Shown: one piece after another, positions 50,147-58,901 of the stretch | Layout of the letters: each line of letters opens with the position of its first letter | How positions within the stretch are numbered: the stretch's first letter is position 1 | DNA from: Chryseobacterium sp. JUb7 | Lineage (GTDB): Bacteria > Bacteroidota > Bacteroidia > Flavobacteriales > Weeksellaceae | DNA: 64,000 nucleotides | NCBI RefSeq assembly: GCF_024806495.1 | Contig: NZ_JANUFF010000001.1 | Coordinates: 124,001 to 188,000 of the forward strand | Direction: 5' to 3' | Program-made: the position numbers and the translations under genes | Notes under the pieces: generated by a model | What the model saw: the letters and a program-made list of their open reading frames with translations, nothing else | Database searches by the model: none | Told to the model about the DNA's origin: nothing

Positions 50147-50245
50147 AAAATGCTTCGACGGAGCTCAGCATGACATCTCTAAGATAGATTGTTTTTACTG
50201 GCGACTATTTGTAACGGTGTCATGCTGAGCCTGTCGAAGCATTTT
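50147..50245. repeat. Dispersed palindrome TGCTTCGACAGGCTCAGCATGACA
   Basis: Arms at 50147-50175 and 50218-50245 match at nearly every base with one indel; the loop is 42 bases. The 5' arm starts AAAATGCTTCGACGGAGCTC. This is a known-looking dispersed repeat of Flavobacteria, and a decayed single arm is at 30748. Confidence 0.85.
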
Positions 50246-50268
50246 CAAATAAAAGATTTACAAAATCG

Positions 50269-51420
50269 GTGTTAAATAAAGCAATTTTAAACAAAGAAAT
50301 TCAAAATTATATCAATGCAAATCTGTCTGCCGACTTGCATTCTTTATTATTGAAAAAATCACCGTTTCCGGACGTTTCAATTCAGGAAATTGTTCAGCAG
50401 ATTAAAGGGAAGCAGGTGGCAGAGAAAAAGTTTCCTTTCTTGTTAAAGGAAGGCATTATTTTCCCTCCACAGCTTAGTTTAGAGCAATCTTCATCGGAAA
50501 AAACAGCGTTTTATAAATCCACAATTTTAAAAGGTGGAAAATATATTGATCTGACGAGTGGTTTCGGAATTGATGCCTACTACCTGTCTCAGAATTTTGA
50601 AGAAATTACCCTGATTGAACAAAACCGGGAGCTATTGGAAATTGTAGAGCACAATTGGACTATTTTGGGTAAAAAAGCTCGGTTTAATAATCAAAAACTT
50701 GAAGATTTTTTATCTGACAATAAAGAAAATTTTGATACAGTTTATTTAGATCCGGCCAGAAGAGATGCTCAGAAAAATAAGGTCTTCTTATTGGAGGATT
50801 TATCTCCAAATATTATAGAAATACAGCAAGAACTGCTTTCTATTTCGAAGCAGATTGTGATAAAGCTGTCTCCGCTGATTGATCTTAAATATTTAATCTC
50901 TGTTTTGCCCAATATTTTCAGAATTGAGATTATTGCCGTAAAAAATGACGTAAAAGAAGTCGTAATTTTTCTGTCCAAAGAAAATCCGGGGAATATCATG
51001 TGTAGATGTGTGAATCTGGAAAGCGGAGAATCTGACTTTGATTATCTGTTTTTAGATGAAGAAAATGCCGTTTCTGAGTATTCTGAACCCGAAAAATTTA
51101 TTTATATCCCCAATAACTCAATTTTAAAGGCCGGTATTTTTAATTTGATTTCGCAAAAGTTTGGATTGAAAAAACTGCATCCTAATACTCATTTTTATAC
51201 TTCCCATGATAAAAAGACTGATTTTCCGGGAAGGATTTTTGAAGTGGAAGTGATTGAAGCTAAGCAGATTAAAAAGAAAGGACAGTTTAATATAATCTCC
51301 AAAAACTATCCTTTAAAACCGGAAGAAATAAAGAAAAAATATGCCTTAAAAGATGGGGGAAAAGATTATCTTATTTTTACCCAATCCAAAAAAGGCAAAA
51401 TAATTTTAAAATCAGTATAA
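50269..51420 (+). CDS. Class I SAM-dependent methyltransferase with THUMP-like domain
   Basis: The 383-residue protein has an N-terminal helical region (about 1-90), a Rossmann-fold methyltransferase with motif I YIDLTSGFGIDAYYL (about 92-106) and a DPARRD motif IV (about 163-168), and a C-terminal THUMP-like domain. Such proteins probably modify rRNA or tRNA; the target is not known. The start is a GTG at 50269, since no ATG gives a full N-terminus. The palindrome lies between it and the DinB gene. Confidence 0.83.
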   Translation: MLNKAILNKEIQNYINANLSADLHSLLLKKSPFPDVSIQEIVQQIKGKQVAEKKFPFLLKEGIIFPPQLSLEQSSSEKTAFYKSTILKGGKYIDLTSGFGIDAYYLSQNFEEITLIEQNRELLEIVEHNWTILGKKARFNNQKLEDFLSDNKENFDTVYLDPARRDAQKNKVFLLEDLSPNIIEIQQELLSISKQIVIKLSPLIDLKYLISVLPNIFRIEIIAVKNDVKEVVIFLSKENPGNIMCRCVNLESGESDFDYLFLDEENAVSEYSEPEKFIYIPNNSILKAGIFNLISQKFGLKKLHPNTHFYTSHDKKTDFPGRIFEVEVIEAKQIKKKGQFNIISKNYPLKPEEIKKKYALKDGGKDYLIFTQSKKGKIILKSV

Positions 51421-51425
51421 AAATG

Positions 51426-51456
51426 TTGCCGAAAAAAGGAGGATTTCTTAATTTTG
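51426..51456 (+). promoter_or_regulatory. Promoter upstream of the 24-codon ORF and lipoprotein
   Basis: TTG at 51426-51428, a 20-base spacer and TAATTTTG at 51449-51456 match consensus. The predicted start of transcription near 51461 leaves a leader of about 15 bases to the small ORF and 85 to the lipoprotein. Confidence 0.78.
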
Positions 51457-51475
51457 GGCAATTAAAAAATTAAAC

Positions 51476-51550
51476 ATGAAATCGTCAGCTGTTAACTGGC
51501 TAAATAATGCGATTCCATATGACCTTTTAAAAAATAAATTTTACATATGA
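51476..51550 (+). CDS. Candidate 24-residue small protein or leader peptide
   Basis: The ORF encodes MKSSAVNWLNNAIPYD and ends NKFYI (24 residues in all). Its TGA (51548-51550) overlaps the ATG of the next lipoprotein gene (51547-51549) as ATGA, a classic coupling arrangement, and it lies right behind a consensus promoter. It is too short for sequence statistics, so chance cannot be excluded. It is not a recognised leader peptide with a run of regulatory codons. Confidence 0.4.
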   Translation: MKSSAVNWLNNAIPYDLLKNKFYI

Positions 51551-51831
51551 AAAAATTAGTTATATGTTTAGCCCTTGCTACAGTTGCTGTAAGCTGTAAA
51601 AAAATTCAGGCTGGTGGAAATAAGAATATTATCAAGCTTGAAGAAGGAGCAGACAGATATTCTGAAGATGTACAGGGTGGTGCAGAGGCTCACGGCCATG
51701 GTCACGAAGCTGCTGCTGCTCATAAAGAGGATGCAACTGCAGAAAAACATGAGGCTGAAGCTCCAAAAGCAGATAGCGCTGCTGCCACTGCAAAACCTGC
51801 AGAAGCTCAGACTCCAAAAGCTGAACACTAA
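51547..51831 (+). CDS. Small Ala/Glu/His-rich lipoprotein
   Basis: The 94-residue protein has a lipoprotein signal (lipobox AVSC, Cys17) and a mature part of low complexity: Ala, Glu, Lys and His, with GHGHE-like clusters (about 48-60) and Pro/Lys/Ala/Glu repeats at the end. It may bind metal through the His clusters or act as a spacer in the envelope; both are inference. It is probably coupled to the small ORF upstream and ends at a strong terminator. Confidence 0.82.
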   Translation: MKKLVICLALATVAVSCKKIQAGGNKNIIKLEEGADRYSEDVQGGAEAHGHGHEAAAAHKEDATAEKHEAEAPKADSAAATAKPAEAQTPKAEH

Positions 51832-51848
51832 TTATTCAGTAACAATAT

Positions 51849-51880
51849 AAAATGTCCTGCAGAAATGCAGGACATTTTTT
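51849..51880 (+). terminator. Terminator of the lipoprotein gene
   Basis: A perfect stem (AAAATGTCCTGCA with TGCAGGACATTTT), loop GAAA, T tail. Confidence 0.92.
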
Positions 51881-51998
51881 GTTGAGAAAAATTGATAATC
51901 GTTTAATTATCAGAAAATAATAAACCTGAGGAAAATTATATGTTTTTGTTTGCTCCTGCAGGGCATTTTTTTTACTTTTAACAAAACAAAATTTTACA

Positions 51999-53378
51999 AT
52001 GCAAGAGACATTAAATTACATTAACGAAAACAAACAGCGTTTCGTGGATGAATTATTTGAGTTATTGAGAATCCCTTCTATTTCTGCAGATCCGGCATAT
52101 AAAGATGATGTATTGAAGTGTGCAGATGTGGTAGCAGAACACCTGAAGAATGCAGGTGCTGATCAGGTGGAAGTTTGCCAGACAAAGGGATATCCTATCG
52201 TTTTCGGAGAAAAAATTTTAGATAAAAGCTTACCGACGGTTTTGGTGTACGGACATTATGATGTTCAGCCGGCTGATCCTTTGGAATTATGGACAAGGCC
52301 ACCTTTTGAACCGTATATTGAAAAAACGGAGCTTCATCCGGACGGAGCGATCTTTGCAAGAGGTTCTGCAGATGATAAAGGTCAGTTTTTCATGCATTTA
52401 AAGGCTTTTGAAGCGATGATGAAAACTAATACTCTCCCTTGTAATGTTAAATTTATCCTGGAAGGTGAAGAAGAAGTAGGCTCTGTAAGTCTGGGAGATT
52501 TCGTCAATGAAAATAAAGAGAAATTATCTTGCGACTGTATCTTAATTTCTGATACACATATTTATAGTAATGAACAACCGACTGTTACAACAGGTTTAAG
52601 AGGTTTAAGCTATGTGGAAGTAGAGGTGGAAGGTCCAAACAGAGACTTGCACTCAGGTCTTTATGGAGGAGCTGTTCCCAATCCTATTCATGTACTTTCA
52701 AGGATGATCGCTAAGCTGATTGATGAGGACGGACAAATTACAATTGATGGTTTCTACGACAATGTTGAGGATGTTTCTGACGAAGAAAGAGCAGAAATGA
52801 ACAAGCTGAAAGATAATCCTGAAGAATTCAAAAAATCAATCGGGTTGAGCAATGTTGAAGGTGAAGAAGGTTATACAACTCTTGAAAGAACATCCATTCG
52901 TCCTACCTTAGACTGCAACGGAATTTGGGGTGGTTATACCGGGGAAGGTGCTAAAACGGTAATTCCTTCAAAAGCTTTTGCTAAAATTTCTATGCGTCTG
53001 GTTCCTTATCAGACTCCCGAGGAGATTACAGAGAAATTCACGACTTATTTTAACAAAATAGCTCCTGATACTGTAAAAATAAAGGTTACTCCACATCATG
53101 GAGGAATGCCTTATGTATTACCGACAGATACGAAAGAGTTTTTAGCGGCTAAAAAAGCAATGGAATCTACATTCGGCAAGGAAGTTCTTCCATACAGAGG
53201 AGGAGGAAGTATTCCTATTACGTCAATGTTTGAGAAGGTTTTGGGAGCTAAATCAGTATTGATGGGCTTTGGTCTCGATTCGGATGCTATTCACTCTCCA
53301 AATGAGCATTACGGCTTATTTAATTTCTATAAAGGAATTGAAAGTATTCCGTTGTTCTTTGAGAACTATTCAAAATAA
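51999..53378 (+). CDS. M20 family dipeptidase
   Basis: The 459-residue zinc peptidase has GHYDVQP (His86, Asp88), the bridging Asp in RGSADDKG (about 125), catalytic Glu in EGEEEVGS (about 157) and a later His near the end in IHSPNEHYG. The dimerisation domain lies in the middle (about 200-325). It resembles the dipeptidase/carnosinase branch rather than ArgE or DapE. It stands alone between two terminators. An overlapping frame at its 3' end is a by-product. Confidence 0.92.
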   Translation: MQETLNYINENKQRFVDELFELLRIPSISADPAYKDDVLKCADVVAEHLKNAGADQVEVCQTKGYPIVFGEKILDKSLPTVLVYGHYDVQPADPLELWTRPPFEPYIEKTELHPDGAIFARGSADDKGQFFMHLKAFEAMMKTNTLPCNVKFILEGEEEVGSVSLGDFVNENKEKLSCDCILISDTHIYSNEQPTVTTGLRGLSYVEVEVEGPNRDLHSGLYGGAVPNPIHVLSRMIAKLIDEDGQITIDGFYDNVEDVSDEERAEMNKLKDNPEEFKKSIGLSNVEGEEGYTTLERTSIRPTLDCNGIWGGYTGEGAKTVIPSKAFAKISMRLVPYQTPEEITEKFTTYFNKIAPDTVKIKVTPHHGGMPYVLPTDTKEFLAAKKAMESTFGKEVLPYRGGGSIPITSMFEKVLGAKSVLMGFGLDSDAIHSPNEHYGLFNFYKGIESIPLFFENYSK

Positions 53379-53398
53379 AACAGACTTTTATAATATTA

Positions 53399-53424
53399 AA
53401 AACGCTTCAGAAATGGAGCGTTTT
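53399..53424 (+). terminator. Terminator of the dipeptidase gene
   Basis: AAAACGCT pairs with AGCGTTTT; the loop has two weaker pairs; T-rich tail. The rest of the 291-base gap to the next gene is AT-rich and holds nothing I can name. Confidence 0.75.
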
Positions 53425-53669
53425 ATTTTTTATAAAATTTTTGAAAAGATGAAAATTAATCTTCCATTTATTTTAAATACTGTGAAATCGACAGACAAAT
53501 CACATTTTATTGAACTAAACATTGTTTTTTATTATGCATAAAAATAGTTTTGTTAAAGTTTTGAGTGATTTTATCTTCTTTAAGACGCGCAGGTTGGTAT
53601 TTAAACAAATTCTGTCTGCAGTTTTATAAAGAGCATTCAAAAAAATAAAAATTTTTAAAAATAAAAAAG

Positions 53670-54458
53670 ATGAAAAAAATTTTACTTATTGCCGGATTGT
53701 TGAGTTTATCTCAATTTAATGCACAAACAACAATTTTTAGCGAAACATTTGAGTCCAATTCTCCTACACTTGCAGGATGGAATGCTGTTGATAAAGATGG
53801 AGATTGGATAAACTGGTCATTGTCTGATGATTCTTCAGTGGCAGCTATGGGATTTTCGGGGTACGTATATGCTTCGGTTTCTATGTATGGAGCTCAAAAT
53901 AATTTGCTTATTTCTCCAGCTATCAACTTACCAAGCAGCGGAAATTTATCATTATCTTTCAAAGTAGGGTCTTATTTTCAGTCAAGTCCTGCAGAACATT
54001 ATGCGGTATATATTTTACCGGCAAACAGTACTTTTACGGGTAATGAAACTCCTGCTTTTGTAGAAACACTAAGTCAGGGAGGGGTTGCAATGACTAAAAC
54101 GATTAATATTTCAGGAAATGCAGGACAAAATGTAAAAGTTTGCTTCAGACATTTCTTGAGCGAGCAGTCAGCAATTATATTGGATGATGTAAAAATAATA
54201 CAGAATACCTCATTAGGAACTTCAGAAACTAAAGCGACTGAACAATTTGAAATTTATCCAAATCCGGCAACCGATTATCTTTATTTTAAATCAAAATCTA
54301 AAATCTTAAATGCAGAGGTTTATGATTTATCAGGAAGAAAAATGACTAGTCAACTGTCAGATAATAAGGTAGATGTAAGCAATCTTCAGAAGGGAAATTA
54401 TATGATCAAATTACATACAAAAGAAGGTGAGGTAACACAGAAGTTTATCAAAAAATAA
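53670..54458 (+). CDS. T9SS cargo protein with choice-of-anchor domain, copy 1
   Basis: The 262-residue protein has a signal peptide (about 1-18, ending FNAQ), a beta-sandwich of the choice-of-anchor J/MAM-like type (about 20-180, with FSETFESNSPTLAGWNAVD) and a T9SS type A sorting tail (about 190-262, with FEIYPNPATDYLYF, AEVYDLSGRK and KGNYMIKL..EGEVTQKFIKK). It is exported and anchored or released at the cell surface by the type IX system. The following gene is a paralogue of the same layout. Confidence 0.92.
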   Translation: MKKILLIAGLLSLSQFNAQTTIFSETFESNSPTLAGWNAVDKDGDWINWSLSDDSSVAAMGFSGYVYASVSMYGAQNNLLISPAINLPSSGNLSLSFKVGSYFQSSPAEHYAVYILPANSTFTGNETPAFVETLSQGGVAMTKTINISGNAGQNVKVCFRHFLSEQSAIILDDVKIIQNTSLGTSETKATEQFEIYPNPATDYLYFKSKSKILNAEVYDLSGRKMTSQLSDNKVDVSNLQKGNYMIKLHTKEGEVTQKFIKK

Positions 54459-54479
54459 ATATTTTCAATTTGTCATTAT

Positions 54480-54507
54480 AAGCGCTTCAACTGAAGCGCT
54501 TTTTTTA
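54480..54507 (+). terminator. Terminator of T9SS cargo gene 1
   Basis: AAGCGCTTC pairs with GAAGCGCTT around a 4-base loop, then seven T. Confidence 0.9.
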
Positions 54508-54622
54508 TGGAACAAACTCATAGGGTTTCGTTTAAATGCCCTATTAATGAGTATTTTCAACTAATAAGTTTGGTTTACTAATTCAATAAAGTTATTTTTG
54601 CGCTTTATATTTAAAATAATTT

Positions 54623-55420
54623 ATGATGAAATCAATTCTACTTTTTGGAGCACTGGCGCTGGCTACTTCTCAAATAAATGCTCAGTCAACGATTTTCGAA
54701 GAAACCTTTGTGTATACATCTTCAGCAATACCTCCAAACTGGGCTACATTGAATAACGATAATGATGTTTCTTCATGGTACAGAACTACCAACCCGATCA
54801 GTATGTACGGCTTTTTAGGAGGAGTGATGATGTCGTTTGGAGAAAAACCGGATAATGTATTAATTACCCCTGCTATTAATTTACCGACAGGAAGTTCTTA
54901 TAAATTATCTTTTCAGATAGGATCATTTATTTACGCATATCCTGAAAATTATTATATGGTTTATGTACTTCCGGCTACGAGTACATATACAGGAACAGAA
55001 ACTCCGGTTCTTGCAGAAGCTATTACAGTGGGAGACCTTGCCTTTAATAAAACAGTTGATTTAACAAGTTTTGCAGGACAGAGTGTGAAGATATATTTCA
55101 GACATTATTATCCGAATTCCGTTGATAACCGAGTATTGGTACTGGATAATGTGAAAGTTACCCAACAGGTATTAGGAACTTCTGAAGTGGCAGCTGATAA
55201 TACAAAAATAGGCCTTTATCCTAACCCAGCAACAGATTACATTAATATAGACTCAAAAACAGCTGTTTTAAAGGCTGAAGTCTACGATATGACAGGACGA
55301 AAAATAAATGCAGATTTAGAAGGGAATAAATTAAATATCACGGAGCTTCAGTCCGGAAATTATCTTCTTAAAATTGAAACAAAAGAGGGAGTGACTTCTG
55401 AAAAATTCATTAAAAAATAA
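54623..55420 (+). CDS. T9SS cargo protein with choice-of-anchor domain, copy 2
   Basis: The 265-residue protein repeats the layout of the previous gene: signal peptide (about 1-20), IFEETFVYTSSAIPPNWATL start of the anchor-J domain, ITPAINLPTGSSY strand, and the tail IGLYPNPATDYINI..AEVYDMTGRK..SGNYLLKIETKEG..EKFIKK. The two proteins share many positions but differ throughout, so the duplication is old. A separate terminator follows each gene. Confidence 0.92.
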   Translation: MMKSILLFGALALATSQINAQSTIFEETFVYTSSAIPPNWATLNNDNDVSSWYRTTNPISMYGFLGGVMMSFGEKPDNVLITPAINLPTGSSYKLSFQIGSFIYAYPENYYMVYVLPATSTYTGTETPVLAEAITVGDLAFNKTVDLTSFAGQSVKIYFRHYYPNSVDNRVLVLDNVKVTQQVLGTSEVAADNTKIGLYPNPATDYINIDSKTAVLKAEVYDMTGRKINADLEGNKLNITELQSGNYLLKIETKEGVTSEKFIKK

Positions 55421-55444
55421 ATTGCTGATAAATCTTAGCTTAAT

Positions 55445-55469
55445 AAAACGCTCTATTTGGGGCGTTTTT
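55445..55469 (+). terminator. Terminator of T9SS cargo gene 2
   Basis: AAAACGCTC pairs with GGGCGTTTT (one U.G), loop of 5, T tail. Confidence 0.82.
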
Positions 55470-55500
55470 GTTATTTTTAAGAACTTAAATCTATAAATTT

Positions 55501-56208
55501 ATGATAGAAAATAAAGTTGCATATATAACAGGCGGAACCAAGGGAATAGGTTTCGGAATGGCTAAAATATTACTTGAAAATGGTGTTTCAGTGGCATTTT
55601 CGGGACGAAAGAGAGATGATGTGGAAAAAGCAGAGCATGAGCTTCAAAAGTATTCAAAAAATGTTTTGGGGATCGTTTCTGATGTCAGAAGCCTTGAAAG
55701 CGAACAAGAAGCTGTAAAATCGATCACAGAAAAATTCGGAAGACTGGATTTTGTGATTGCAAATGCAGGTTTAGGTATTTTTAAGCCAGTAGACGAGCTG
55801 TCAGCCGAAGAGTGGAATGATATGATCGAAACTAATTTAACAGGTGTATTCTATACTTTGAAAGCTTCCGTGGAAGAGCTGAAAAAGACAGAAGGCTATT
55901 ATATCACGGTTTCAAGTCTGGCAGGAGCCAATTTCTTCGAAAACGGAACAGGGTATAATGCTTCAAAATTCGGAGTTGTAGGATTCACTCAGGCCGCAAT
56001 GATTGATTTAAGAAAATACAATATCAAATCAACGGTAATCATGCCGGGATCGGTTGCCACTCATTTCAACGGAAATATTCCATCTGAAAAAGATGAATGG
56101 AAGATTCAGCCTGAAGATATGGGAAATCTGGTTTTAGATATTTTAAAAATGAATCCGAGAGTTTTGCCCAGTAAGATCGAATTTAGGGCGACAAAACCCG
56201 CAAAGTAA
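55501..56208 (+). CDS. Short-chain dehydrogenase/reductase
   Basis: The 235-residue enzyme has the cofactor loop TGGTKGIG (10-17), NAG (88-90), the active Ser near 138 in TVSSLAG and the catalytic Tyr152 and Lys156 in GYNASKFG. It is a classical NAD(P)-dependent oxidoreductase; the substrate cannot be told. It ends in PSKIEFRATKPAK, close to 3-oxoacyl-ACP-reductase-like and sepiapterin-reductase-like proteins. It is a single gene. Confidence 0.9.
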   Translation: MIENKVAYITGGTKGIGFGMAKILLENGVSVAFSGRKRDDVEKAEHELQKYSKNVLGIVSDVRSLESEQEAVKSITEKFGRLDFVIANAGLGIFKPVDELSAEEWNDMIETNLTGVFYTLKASVEELKKTEGYYITVSSLAGANFFENGTGYNASKFGVVGFTQAAMIDLRKYNIKSTVIMPGSVATHFNGNIPSEKDEWKIQPEDMGNLVLDILKMNPRVLPSKIEFRATKPAK

Positions 56209-56355
56209 GGAGTTTAATGCATTGAATAGTAAAATAATAAGTGCTATGCATGCATAATATATTTTTTATTTATATTAGCAAAAATTAATTAAAACAAAAT
56301 CTCTGTATAAAATCCCTAATTTTTATACAAAAAGAGAAACAATAAAATAGTACAC

Positions 56356-57102
56356 ATGAAAATATTAGTTTGTATAAGTAGTGTTCCGGATACTACTTCC
56401 AAAATTAACTTCACAGCGGATAAATCTGCTTTCGACAAAAATGGAATTCAGTGGGTTATCAACCCGCTAGATGAATTTGCATTAACAAAAGCAATTAAAT
56501 TACAAGAATCTCAAGGGGCTACCGTAACAGTAATCAACGTAGGTGATGCTGCTACAGAACCAGTAATCAGAAAAGCACTGGCTATTGGTGCAAATGACGG
56601 AGTAAGAGTAAACCTTGATCCTAAAGACAGCTATTCTACAGCAAAAGAAATCGCTGCTGTTGCTCAAAACGGTGGTTATGATTTAATCCTTTGCGGTAAA
56701 GAATCTATCGATTATAACGGAGGTTCTGTTCCTGGAATGGTGGCTCAGTTATTAAATCAGCCTTTCGTAAATGCATCTGTAGGTTTGGATGTAAACGGAG
56801 CTGAAGCTACTGCTGTAAGAGAAATTGAAGGAGGTAAAGAAACTATTTCTGTGAAATTACCGGCTGTAATCGCTGGTCAGAAAGGATTGGTAGATGAAAA
56901 AGATCTTATTATTCCAAACATGAGAGGGATTATGTCTGCAAGAACTAAGCCTTTGCAGGTTGTAGAGCCTACTTCTACAGAAGTGAAAGTGCAGGGAGTT
57001 TCTTATGACAGTGTTCCTCCAAGAGCTACTGTAAAGTTGGTTTCTCCGGATAATTTAGATGAATTGGTAAGATTACTTCACGAAGAAGCTAAAGTTATCT
57101 AA
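56356..57102 (+). CDS. etfB: Electron transfer flavoprotein subunit beta
   Basis: EtfB binds AMP and forms a heterodimer with EtfA that carries electrons from acyl-CoA dehydrogenases to the quinone pool. The 248-residue protein starts MKILVCISSVPDTTSKINF and has the VINPLDEFALTKAIKLQE segment (32-49), the signature region around DLILCGKESIDYNGG (about 108-122), and a C-terminal arm that wraps EtfA. etfA follows after 41 bases. Confidence 0.95.
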   Translation: MKILVCISSVPDTTSKINFTADKSAFDKNGIQWVINPLDEFALTKAIKLQESQGATVTVINVGDAATEPVIRKALAIGANDGVRVNLDPKDSYSTAKEIAAVAQNGGYDLILCGKESIDYNGGSVPGMVAQLLNQPFVNASVGLDVNGAEATAVREIEGGKETISVKLPAVIAGQKGLVDEKDLIIPNMRGIMSARTKPLQVVEPTSTEVKVQGVSYDSVPPRATVKLVSPDNLDELVRLLHEEAKVI

Positions 57103-57143
57103 TCTTTTAATCATTAAATTTTTAATCTTTTAATTTTAAAACA

Positions 57144-58091
57144 ATGGCAGTATTCGTATACGCAGAAAATATAAACGGAGTTTACAAAAAAGCAGCTTTT
57201 GAAGCAGTTTCTTACGCTAAAGCTGTTGCAGATCAAGCTGGTGACACTGTTACAGCGATCTCTGTAAACCCAACAGATTCTTCAGATTTATTATACAAAT
57301 ATGGAGCTTCAAACGTAATCAATATCAAAGACGAAGGTCTTAAAAGCTTCTCAGCTAAAGCTTATGCTCAGGCTGTAAGTGAAGTGGCAAACGGAAACAT
57401 TATCGTTTTCCCTCACACTACAGATGCTTCTTCTATTGCTCCTATGTTAGCTGTAATGAACGGACATTCTTTAATTACGAATGTTTTGGAAGCTCCGGAA
57501 AGCCTTTCTCCATTCCAGGTGAAAAGAAAAGCTTTCTCAGGAAAAGGTTTCATGCATGCAAAATCTGAAGCAACAGGAGTGATCTTAACGGTTTCTCAAA
57601 ATGCTTTCGGTGTTAAAGAAAATGCAGTTTCAGGTTCTGAAGAAGTAAAAAACTTATCAGTTGCCAATGAAGATACTAAAGTGATTTCTCACGAGCAGAG
57701 CTCAGGAAAATTAGATCTTAAAGAAGCTGAAATCGTAGTTTCTGCTGGTAGAGGATTGAAAGGTCCTGAAAACTGGGGAATGGTAGAAGATCTGGCAAAT
57801 GTTTTGGGAGCTGCTACAGCTTGTTCTAAGCCTGTTTCTGATATCGGATGGAGACCTCACACAGAGCACGTAGGACAAACAGGTAAGGCAATTGCTCCGA
57901 ATCTTTATATCGCAATCGGTATTTCCGGTGCCATTCAGCATTTGGCGGGAGTAAACTCTTCTAAAACCATTGTTGTTATCAACAGTGATGCTGAAGCGCC
58001 ATTCTTTAAATCAGCTGATTACGGTGTTGTAGGTGATGCTTTCCAGATTATCCCCGCATTAACGGAAAAAATTAAAGCTCTTAAAGGATAA
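57144..58091 (+). CDS. etfA: Electron transfer flavoprotein subunit alpha
   Basis: The 315-residue protein has the N-terminal alpha/beta domain shared with EtfB and the C-terminal FAD domain, with the signature LYIAIGISGAIQHLAGVNSS (about 254-273) followed by INSDAEAPFFKSADYGVVGD. FAD ligands are also in SAGRGLKGPENW (about 196-207). It ends the etfBA pair; a GC-poor terminator is at 58206. Confidence 0.96.
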   Translation: MAVFVYAENINGVYKKAAFEAVSYAKAVADQAGDTVTAISVNPTDSSDLLYKYGASNVINIKDEGLKSFSAKAYAQAVSEVANGNIIVFPHTTDASSIAPMLAVMNGHSLITNVLEAPESLSPFQVKRKAFSGKGFMHAKSEATGVILTVSQNAFGVKENAVSGSEEVKNLSVANEDTKVISHEQSSGKLDLKEAEIVVSAGRGLKGPENWGMVEDLANVLGAATACSKPVSDIGWRPHTEHVGQTGKAIAPNLYIAIGISGAIQHLAGVNSSKTIVVINSDAEAPFFKSADYGVVGDAFQIIPALTEKIKALKG

Positions 58092-58205
58092 GAGAAAACA
58101 AAAAGTGAAGAGTTATTTCGTTCTGTTTGTTGATTTTTTAATTAAAACAACCTCCTTGCGAAGTAAAATTTACTCTTGATTTTTGACAATCAACAATAAT
58201 ATAAT

Positions 58206-58232
58206 AAAAGCCCTTTCCGGGCTTTTATTTTT
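58206..58232 (+). terminator. Terminator of etfBA
   Basis: AAAAGCCC pairs with GGGCTTTT, loop of 5, T-rich tail. Confidence 0.85.
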
Positions 58233-58267
58233 GTCTAAAAGTAAATCCTACAATAAAAAAAATGATT

Positions 58268-58275
58268 TATATTTG
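58268..58275 (+). promoter_or_regulatory. -7 element of the nuclease gene, 5 bases before the start codon
   Basis: TATATTTG is followed by TAGCT and the ATG at 58281. It implies a near-leaderless mRNA. No TTG at 19-21 bases upstream. Confidence 0.5.
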
Positions 58276-58280
58276 TAGCT

Positions 58281-58880
58281 ATGGATTATAAGCAGCTAAT
58301 TATTCGCGGAATATCGTACAGCCAGACCCAATCCGGGGCGTACGCATTGTTATTGGAACATGAAGAGACACATATAAAATTACCTGTTGTTATAGGAAAT
58401 TTCGAGGCCCAATCCATTTCTCTTGGCCTTGAGAAAGACATTCATCCGCCTCGTCCTCTTACCCATGACTTATTCACAAAATTTATAGTTTCTGCCAATT
58501 ACGAATTGGTTTCTGTGATCATTTATCAGATCGTAGATGGTGTTTTCTTCTCAAATATCAATTTCAAAAACAAAGAAAATGATGAGGAATTAATCCTTGA
58601 TGCGAGAACTTCAGATGCTGTAGCAATGGCAGTGAGATTTGATGCCCCTATTTTTACAACGCAGCAAGTCTTAAACGAAGCCGGAATTCTGCTGGAACTG
58701 GAAGATGTTTCAAAAGAAGAGCAATCGTTTTCTGAAACAGTTCCTGCTGAGGATAATTTAAGATCTATTTCTATGGAAGAGCTTCAGAAATTACTGGATG
58801 AAGCCGTGAAAGAAGAAGATTATGATACTGCCTTGGAGATTCAGGAGGAGATCAAAAGGAGAAAGAAAAGAATTGACTAA
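58281..58880 (+). CDS. Bifunctional nuclease (DUF151) family protein with UvrB/C motif
   Basis: The 199-residue protein has the DUF151 domain (about 1-135), with LPVVIGNFEAQSI (34-46) and ILDARTSDAVAMAVRFDAPIFT (about 104-125, the conserved Asp-Ala-Val-Ala motif), and a C-terminal UvrB/UvrC motif (about 160-199, LLDEAVKEEDYDTALEIQEE). The plant homologue has nuclease activity; the bacterial role is unsettled. The nucleoside permease gene starts 21 bases later, so the pair is likely one operon. Confidence 0.88.
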   Translation: MDYKQLIIRGISYSQTQSGAYALLLEHEETHIKLPVVIGNFEAQSISLGLEKDIHPPRPLTHDLFTKFIVSANYELVSVIIYQIVDGVFFSNINFKNKENDEELILDARTSDAVAMAVRFDAPIFTTQQVLNEAGILLELEDVSKEEQSFSETVPAEDNLRSISMEELQKLLDEAVKEEDYDTALEIQEEIKRRKKRID

Positions 58881-58901
58881 AAGATATTTTTTATACTAAC
58901 T

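Noticed and set aside
51568..51828. Frames on both strands overlapping the lipoprotein gene
   Set aside because: They are by-products of the low-complexity GCT/GAA/CAT codons; none has a signal peptide or other feature.
53269..53541. Frame running from the end of the dipeptidase gene into the gap
   Set aside because: It overlaps a conserved coding end in another frame, crosses a terminator and has no recognisable content.
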